Of a stretch of DNA of 64,000 bases, positions 57,992 through 64,000 are shown one piece after another. Every line of letters starts with the position of its first letter. Position 1 is the stretch's first letter. The notes beneath the pieces are model-generated. The model was not told the origin of the DNA. It saw only the letters and a list, made by a program, of their open reading frames with translations, and did not search any database. The DNA is from Sparassis latifolia (taxonomy: Eukaryota; Basidiomycota; Agaricomycetes; Polyporales; Sparassidaceae): NCBI GenBank assembly GCA_018466975.1, contig CM031562.1:4340001-4404000 (forward strand), given 5' to 3'. The translations under genes were made by a program, and so were the position numbers.

Positions 57992-59470
57992 GTGGACGGT
58001 CTTACTCAGCATATAACCGATGTACAAGCTGATCAGCGGCATATACGTTCTATGTTCTGCCATCTAGACTTTCCACGCGCTGCTGCTGTGCCCAATCTTG
58101 TTCCTATAACGCTCCCGCCCTCCCTATCGCAGCGGAAGCGCGTTCATCGTTGGGCGATCATCCTGAGTGGACTTTCGAACGAAGAGCGCCGGCGATGTGT
58201 GCTAGTCTCACGCATGTTCCGATATGCAAGTGAGTTTCTGCCGCTTTCGTCATTTTGTAGGATATGAAGGGCGGTGCCTCTCGCTACATACTGATGATAT
58301 CTGTGTCTGTTCCACTATCGTCAGTCTATCTTTCTGCCTCCCACCTCCTCAACAACAACTATAGCGGCCAGCGCCGTGCAGGATGTTACTCAGCAGTACT
58401 CGCGGGCGATGGCGAATATGTGGCCCTACCTCCGTCTGCGGGAGGCGGAAGTCCTGCAGCGCGGAAGGCGTACAAGCATTCGTTTCTTGCTGAGTTCTTG
58501 AGTCAATGGCTTGCCAAATCCTGCTGCGGATCACATATGGGCCAGTCCTGATAGTGGCGCCAGATCATTGTGATATTAAGGTGCGCATATATGCTGCTCA
58601 AAGATCGTCGGTATCCAGTCGGTGCAATTACTTACCTGACTTGTATATCCGTGGTAGATTTATCATGACAAGACTCTGGTTCACGCTGTCGCTCGGGCGA
58701 TACAATGGCAAGAACGATTCTCGGTTGTGGCTATGCGGTATTGTCGTCGATGCTCAAGAGGTCATCAAGGGCGAGATCTGGAGCGTTACAGTCTTGTCTC
58801 GACCGTCCGATGGAGTAGACCCACAGAAGGTATCTTTCCACGTTCTGGAGGCGACATGCGAAGTTGTAGGGCATACGCTACCTAAAGACGACCCTGCTGC
58901 AAGAGTCATTGACAGCGTCGTCCCTCTGCGTGCTGACTGGTCAGCATATATCTCAGAATGCCTGACGTATCCGGATGGTCATCCGGACGACTCCCTCCTC
59001 TCGCATATCAGATGGACAAATCATGAAGAGTACACATGCGGCGTCAGCAAGCTCTGGCAGGCGCGTATTGCACGGGAAGGCGACCTCGGCGCTGCGAAAC
59101 GTGTCGTGGCGTGTGTGGTTGGCAATAGGTAAGCCATGTTCGGTTTGTTTTCCGTCTGCATATTTACAGCGGTTTCCGCAGTGTTAGTGGACAGTGGATG
59201 TCAGCGGCGGAGATGGCCCAAGACTTTGCGGGCTCCTCGCGAGTTCCTCAGGGGAATACGAAGTCTAAGACACAACTTGTCAATTTATATTTGCCAGAGT
59301 GAGCGCCATTGTATCTTCATAATAGGCGGCGCGGGACCAATCTCGCACGTCTCATTGCAGACACCACCACGTCGAGAGCGTGCACTTCACCACTTCGGAC
59401 GGGCAGCCATTACATGTTGCACTAGCAGTCGTTCAGACACGGCCAAGTCGCGCTAGGTTCAGACCCAAAC
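57992..59470 (+). pseudogene. Conserved basidiomycete F-box-like hypothetical protein, probably decayed
   Basis: I cannot name a function. The N-terminus looks F-box-like: NLVPITLPPSLSQRKRVHRW, AIILSGLSNEERRRCVLVSR and MFRYAS. After an intron come YLSASHLLNNNYSG and, in another frame, MANMWPYLRLREAEVLQRG. The middle exon (58668-59130) is intact: MTRLWFTLSLGRYNGKNDSR, VDAQEVIKGEIWSVTV, SFHVLEATCEVVGHTLP, ADWSAYISECLTYPDGHPDD, HIRWTNHEEYTCGVSKLWQA. The end gives VSGQWMSAAEMAQDFAG and HFTTSDGQPLHVALAVVQT. At least one frameshift (about 58390-58470) suggests a pseudogene, though the well-kept middle exon means a missed intron is possible. Confidence 0.5.
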
Positions 59471-61129
59471 ACAGCGGTGACGTACCCCGCGCGTTGCTAT
59501 GCCATCCCTGCATGGCGCATGGGCGTAGCGTGCCTGCCGTACCGCCTCGATGCTGCGCAACGCGTCCATGCGTTATTCCTCCCGTACGTCCATCTGCAGT
59601 GGAAAAATATATTCGTTGCGCTAGGGGACGCGCGAAGTCGCTCCAGAAGCGGAAGAATTATCTCGTGATGCGGCCGCATGTCGCACGAGCTGTAATTTGA
59701 GATAACCCTGGCGACACTTACCTTGCCCGTCGGACGGTGGAGTCGCCTTCCCCCCAGCGGGCACAGAGGGCATAGCATCCTTACACCGCGATGCTCTGCC
59801 ATGCACGGACGAACCTCCCTGACATCACCTCGGCGTCCAGAACTCGGAAGCGCAGGGGCGCTGCTTGGCGCAAGCGATATATTTGGTGCTGTCACAGAGT
59901 GCGTACTCTCCTGCGTGTACGCCCGGTTCGTCGAGCTCGTGCGGCTACCGGCGACATGCATGCACAGCATCGTGTCGTTCAGGGTAGGTGCTCTTAGTAT
60001 TACTTTTCCTTGCGGGGTTTTCACAGAGGCGCATCAGGATGGGGCATTAGACTACTGACAAACATGTACACACCGTAATCGAAGTAGAATCAGACGGCGT
60101 GGTCGGAGAGTACTTTGGCATGAACCGGCGCCTTGGAGGCGATGTATGTACGGTGACAAGATGGGGCCATAGGTGTAGAGGAAAGGCGTAGAAATGGCGG
60201 AGAGACGCATAATATATATCACTGGCCATGGGGACTCTCTCGCTGCACTCGCTGCAGACAGTACGCGTCGGGGGTGGGGCTTGCATCAACAGGCGCCCCC
60301 ACGTGGCAACTTTTCGCCCGAACTGTCATGTTTTTTGATCGATACACTACTTTTGGGCGCTGACAGGTTTAATAGTTTTGTCAGTCACGGTCCCTCATAG
60401 GAAAGAGCGGGAGGCCTCTGCGTGATACAATTCACCCAGCGATCTTTCGGACGCGGCAACTTCCACGATCTAATCTCATCACGTGCACGCCGTCGCGCGT
60501 CGACTGGCGTCTGTTCGCGCTCCATTCTTTCTAGCACTCTATTCTCTATTCAGTGGCTGACACCCCATCTTCTTCTTCACCACACGTATTGATAAATCAC
60601 AGACTTCAAGCTCTCAAGCATGGTCCTCCGATGTTTAGATAGGCAGTCCTCAGATACTCCTGTTTTCTTGTGATATCCATCAGTTGCTGTCTCGGACAAG
60701 AGAGCCAGATGTTGCCACTCAGAAAATGGACAATTTTTCGAATCACATGTCGTACGTGTGTATAATAGATACAAAAAATTCTCATAAAAATGTTCACTTT
60801 CGGACCATTCGACTGGATGCACCATCAATTGTGTAGAGGGAGTCCTGAAGTGGGATAGAGTAAAGTCATACATATGTTTTCTAAGTCCACCTGCAGTTGC
60901 AGTTGCTGTCACCATCAGACTTTCTGAGCAAAAATGCTGTGATGTAGTACAAATTTACAAACATTGAACCAAGGACTTGTACAGAGATGTAACTATGTAA
61001 CTCATATAGAGAACATAGTGCTCACAATGCAGAACATACTCACTCAGCATCTGTTTTCAGACCTTGCACAGACCTCCACTCTCTCTGACTCTCTCTTCAT
61101 CTTGGCCCTGCCTCCTGCATCTCAAATGC
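59471..61129. other. No supported gene
   Basis: A 112-codon minus frame (60577-60915) and a 175-codon minus frame (59497-60024) show no domain I recognise. The GC-rich part (59.5-60.1 kb) has overlapping long frames on several strands, typical of chance in GC-rich DNA. Confidence 0.4.
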
Positions 61130-62872
61130 TTACTTAGATGGACCTTGCTGAGAACTGGGACCAGCCTTCCTGTTCTTCTTGAGCTCCTTTGCATCGTGCT
61201 TGAACTTGCGCACCCAGCAATCAATCTCTGATTGAAATTGGTTCATTTCTGGAGGCTATGCAAGATGATAAAGCTGTACTAACCTGTTTTAAATCTTTCA
61301 TATGCTTGTGCATAAGACATCATAGATCTTTGTGGATGCTATCATATATGTAGAGGAGTGAGCGAGCTAGGATAATATTACAGACAGGGAAGCTTTCACA
61401 CCTTGATTATGAAAGGCTGCCACTTCTCATTGTGTGTCATAGAATCCCAGTTGGGGTAGGATACTATGTGTCTGGCAAGGACACGCTTATCGGCTGAAAG
61501 AAATTGATCACCTGAATGGCCCATGTTCGCAAATCATCCTCCGTATCATAGTCTGACTCCTCCTCTGACACCTCAGGACCAGACTCATCTTCAGATAATA
61601 AACCTGAGTAAGAGTTATTACCAGTGAATAAATGCTCAGGAAGGCCCTTACTTCGAGTCACTTCCTTCATCCTAACTTCAGCAAGTATCTCTGATAAATC
61701 ATGATTTCGAGTCCAGTAGCTGTACCACGAAGCCGCAGAATGATGGGGAGCCTGTTGCGCCACTGAATGAAGATAGATGTTGTCAATATGGGCCACATAC
61801 CTTCTCTGCAAGCAAAGCACATAGCTGCATTTGGTTTAGGTTCAGATTCTTACTGAGCTTCCGCTGAACGAACTTGACAACGAAATCTTGATCCTCTTCG
61901 AAGAATCTCAGCCCTGTTCTTGCTGTGACCACAAAGGGTGGGGATGGCGTGCGAGATGGCGGCTCAGAAATCCGGAGTTTAGAATGAGTTGGAATGTCAT
62001 CCGAATGGTGCTGCTGAATGGTAGAGGGTGATTTATCAGAAGGACGCTGCGATGTGTTCACGTCGGTTTCGTGAGTCGACTTGGAGTTTTGATCCTCCAT
62101 GAATCTCCTCCCTTCTCTTGCTCTGAGCGCAGAAAAAGGTGGGGATGGCGTGCGAGGCGGCTCAGAAATCCGGAGGTTAGGATCAGTTGAAAGTAGCCTC
62201 CGTCCTCTGAATGATGCTGCTGAATGGTAGAGGTGATTGATCGTGAGTCGACTTGAATCGTCGCGGATTCGTGAGTCGACTTGATGTGCGCTTTCGTGGA
62301 GTCGACTTCGATGTGCGGTGTGAGTCGACCCGATGCGCGGTGTCATGAGTCATGCGATTTTGGTTTCGTGAGTCGACTTTGACTTCGACATGTCGATTTC
62401 CGCGAGTCGATGTCGGCGTCGGCGAAGTAGATGACTTCTCAACCGCCACAGGCTTTACAGAATCCTGCAAATCCGCTGCAGCCTGGTCCAGTCTATCCAT
62501 ATGTTCTAAGTAGTAGTCTTTCCAAGCTATTGCTGAATGGTTATTGACCTACATTAACAACCTGTCAGCAAAACATCATGAGTCCTACCAGAAACATACG
62601 CCATCCAGCGTTTCTAAAGTAACGCGTTTCGTCTGTTTCTTCATCATTCCATCGCACAGAGCCCGGATAAGGTATTGTTCATCTTCCACAAACATCCCCA
62701 CCCTATTGAATTGGGGGAAACCCTGATACATGTAGTTGGGAGCCGTGCTAAAGGCGGCATTGCTGGTGCCAGCCAGGTGGGCATACAGCGAAAGTAACCT
62801 TGCAGATTCATCGATGTTGCCTGGTGCATTTTGCGGCATAAAACTGTAGTTAATCGAGTTCATCGAGTTCAT
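61130..62872 (-). CDS. Myb/Rap1-like DNA-binding protein with two HTH-type repeats
   Basis: Two related helical units resemble the Rap1/TRF-type Myb fold seen in mushroom proteins. Unit 1: EDEQYLIRALCDGMMKKQTK, then across an intron (62549-62599) NNHSAIAWKDYYLEHMDRLD. Unit 2: RFFEEDQDFVVKFVQRKLSK, CALLAEK and, across an intron, APHHSAASWYSYWTRNHDLS. Between them is a Ser/Thr/Arg-rich linker built from GTCGACT-containing repeats and a duplicated segment (LRISEPP.RTPSPPF twice). An acidic stretch (LLSEDESGPEVSEEESDYDT) and a Lys-rich C-terminus ending AKELKKNRKAGPSSQQGPSK follow. The linker exon changes frame near 62190-62340, so either a missed intron or a real frameshift is present. DNA binding, perhaps telomeric, is inference only. 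Confidence 0.5.
61938..62240. repeat. 201-bp period internal duplication
   Basis: About 100 bp starting GGTGGGGATGGCGTGCGAG at 61938 recur at 62139 (same words: CGGCTCAGAAATCCGGAG, TGCTGCTGAATGGTAGAG). Substitutions and a few indels separate them. In the protein they give the two LRISEPP...TPSPPF segments. Confidence 0.9.
62078..62410. repeat. Dispersed GTGAGTCGACTT repeats
   Basis: At least six copies of (C)GTGAGTCGACTT or close variants lie in 330 bp (about 62080, 62243, 62270, 62298, 62318, 62366), spaced 20-160 bp. They encode VDSR/KSTH-type residues on the minus strand. Confidence 0.85.
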
Positions 62873-63049
62873 CGTGTGCGTGTGCGGAGGACGTTCAACA
62901 CAGGCAGCAACATCATCGATATGATCTCTAGAAATGACAACAGCTGTGACTGTCACGACTGTCACGATTTGACGGTTGGTCCGATTTTTACGTCAATAGC
63001 ATTCAATCTCGCTCTTCGTCAATTGGCAACGGAATGAGCGAACCTACGT

Positions 63050-64000
63050 TACAGGAACAATGGCGTTAAAGGTTTGCGTGCGACGCCCAGCTTTGACTTG
63101 AGATTCGAGACTCTGGTTGAACGCGACGAGGCGGGTTTGATCAACGAAGAAGAGACAGATGATTACTTGTCCATGGACGAGGACGAGAGAACTTCTGAAG
63201 AGGAGCCAACTAGTGCCATGTTAATTGCCGAGGAGGGTCGAGGCGTTATTGTTAAAGCAGATGATGTGCCCATAGTACGACTTCAGGTGAAAACAGGTGC
63301 GTGTCGCTGTGGGTGGGGTAGGCTCGAGGATGTAATGACAGCTATGACCTACTAGGTACAACGCATCTCCTGATAGGGTTGTCTAACATCCCAAATGCCG
63401 TCCCATCATTTCTTGCCAACACCCTTCCACAGTTGCCTCAACTCTCCTTGCACTTGATATCTCCGCGAATTTTCTTGTTGCTCTTCCACCATCCCTTGTT
63501 GCTTGCAAGAATCTCGAGGAGTTGAACATAGCTTCCAATCCTCTGCGGGCACTTCCTGTATTCCTTTCTCATATGGTCTCTTTGCGCGTTCTCATCGTGG
63601 ATTCAACGGGTATCAGCACACTGCCCGAGGTGCTCAGTTCTTTGGACAGGTTGCACACTCTCAGCATCAGAAGGAACAAATTGAACGCCCTTCCTAGTTG
63701 GCTCTGCTTGTTGCCTGCGCTTAAAATACTTCTTGTCGATGGCAATCCGTTCCACGGTCCATGGAAGGCACTTATAGAACCGGTACTAGCTATATCTCCG
63801 ATGACACCCCTTTACCGCCGTCTACATCGATATTCCCTCTCCTTTCTGCTAGTGTGCAGAGCACCAACACAGATGACACCGACTGCGAAGCGAGTCCCCT
63901 TACGGCGGCGGCGTTGATCGACAGCTTCAGGCTGCTCAGGAAGGCGAGGATACCATCACTCCTGCCAAGTCTCCGCCTATTGCGCGGTCGGTTCGTCTCC
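63050..64000 (+). CDS. Leucine-rich-repeat protein (SOG2/L-domain-like), 3' end outside window
   Basis: The first clear block is RATPSFDLRFETLVERDEAG followed by an acidic stretch (LSMDEDERTSEEEPTS). After an intron (about 63296-63355) come TTHLLIGLSNIPNAVPSFLA and then regular LRRs: LDISANFLVALPPSLVACKN, LEELNIASNPLRALPVFLSH, LRVLIVDSTGISTLPEVLSS, LHTLSIRRNKLNALPSWLCL and LKILLVDGNPFHGPWKALIE. Such LRR proteins in basidiomycetes are annotated as L-domain or RAM-pathway SOG2-like; the link is tentative. After about 63800 the likely protein (PPSTSIFPLLSASVQSTNTD, then GEDTITPAKSPPIARSV) is spread over different frames, so the 3' part may be frameshifted. The start codon is unresolved. Confidence 0.55.

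Noticed and set aside
59497..60024. 175-codon minus frame as a gene
   Set aside because: Arg/Cys/Ser-rich, overlapping frames on both strands, no domain.
1..64000. CRISPR arrays, bacterial operons and tRNA genes
   Set aside because: Spliced eukaryotic genes throughout; no regularly spaced repeats, and no sequence with convincing tRNA arms was seen, though a computed scan was not possible.

Overview
The window is eukaryotic and almost certainly from a mushroom-forming basidiomycete (Agaricomycetes). Genes are split by many introns of about 50-75 nt with GT-AG ends and CTGAC/CTAAC-like branch sites, sit on both strands at 200-900 bp spacing, and encode fungal families such as MDM31, RPA43, KRE6/SKN1, a Crinkler-type ATPase-nuclease and a myosin-motor chitin synthase relic. 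No bacterial-style operons, ribosome binding sites, CRISPR array or confident tRNA were seen. All exon junctions given here were read by eye from splice signals and protein-family patterns.

Region 1 (1-17.5 kb) is dense and mostly housekeeping: an uncharacterised membrane protein cut by the window start; PAM16 (TIM23 import motor) divergent from RPA43 (RNA polymerase I); ELL (Pol II elongation); a Bax-inhibitor/Lifeguard protein divergent from an MFS transporter; MDM31 (mitochondrial inner membrane) divergent from a cyclopropane-fatty-acid-synthase-like methyltransferase. Region 2 (17.8-22.4 kb) is decayed: an F-box/LRR-like relic, a candidate MITE, and a protein-kinase pseudogene carrying an 82-bp tandem duplication, a 414-bp hAT-like element and two stop codons. 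Region 3 (22.8-35.8 kb) is again mostly intact: TRAPPC11, HUB1/UBL5, PTRHD1, two omega-type glutathione transferase paralogs, and an AYR1-like reductase. A Crinkler-like gene, split by a 600-bp transposon with a 9-bp target duplication, lies between the two transferases.

Region 4 (35.9-41.3 kb) has no convincing gene. It holds a 1,123-bp terminal-inverted-repeat element (9-bp target duplication), low-complexity tracts and a near-perfect 32-bp hairpin. Region 5 (41.4-59.5 kb) is a graveyard of non-processed pseudogenes: GH31 alpha-glucosidase, DNA polymerase alpha (N-terminus to C-terminal zinc domain, plus a second fragment), myosin-motor chitin synthase, heat-shock factor, aldo-keto reductase, KRE6/SKN1, an NRPS-like reductase domain, and a conserved basidiomycete F-box-like protein. 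Region 6 (61-64 kb) has a Myb/Rap1-like DNA-binding protein with internal duplications and an LRR protein cut by the window end; both show frame irregularities.

The main story is the sharp switch from intact genes (left) to a roughly 23-kb tract where relics of normally essential single-copy genes decay in place with their introns. A large segmental duplication left to drift, or a non-recombining or supernumerary block, would both fit; the sequence alone cannot choose.
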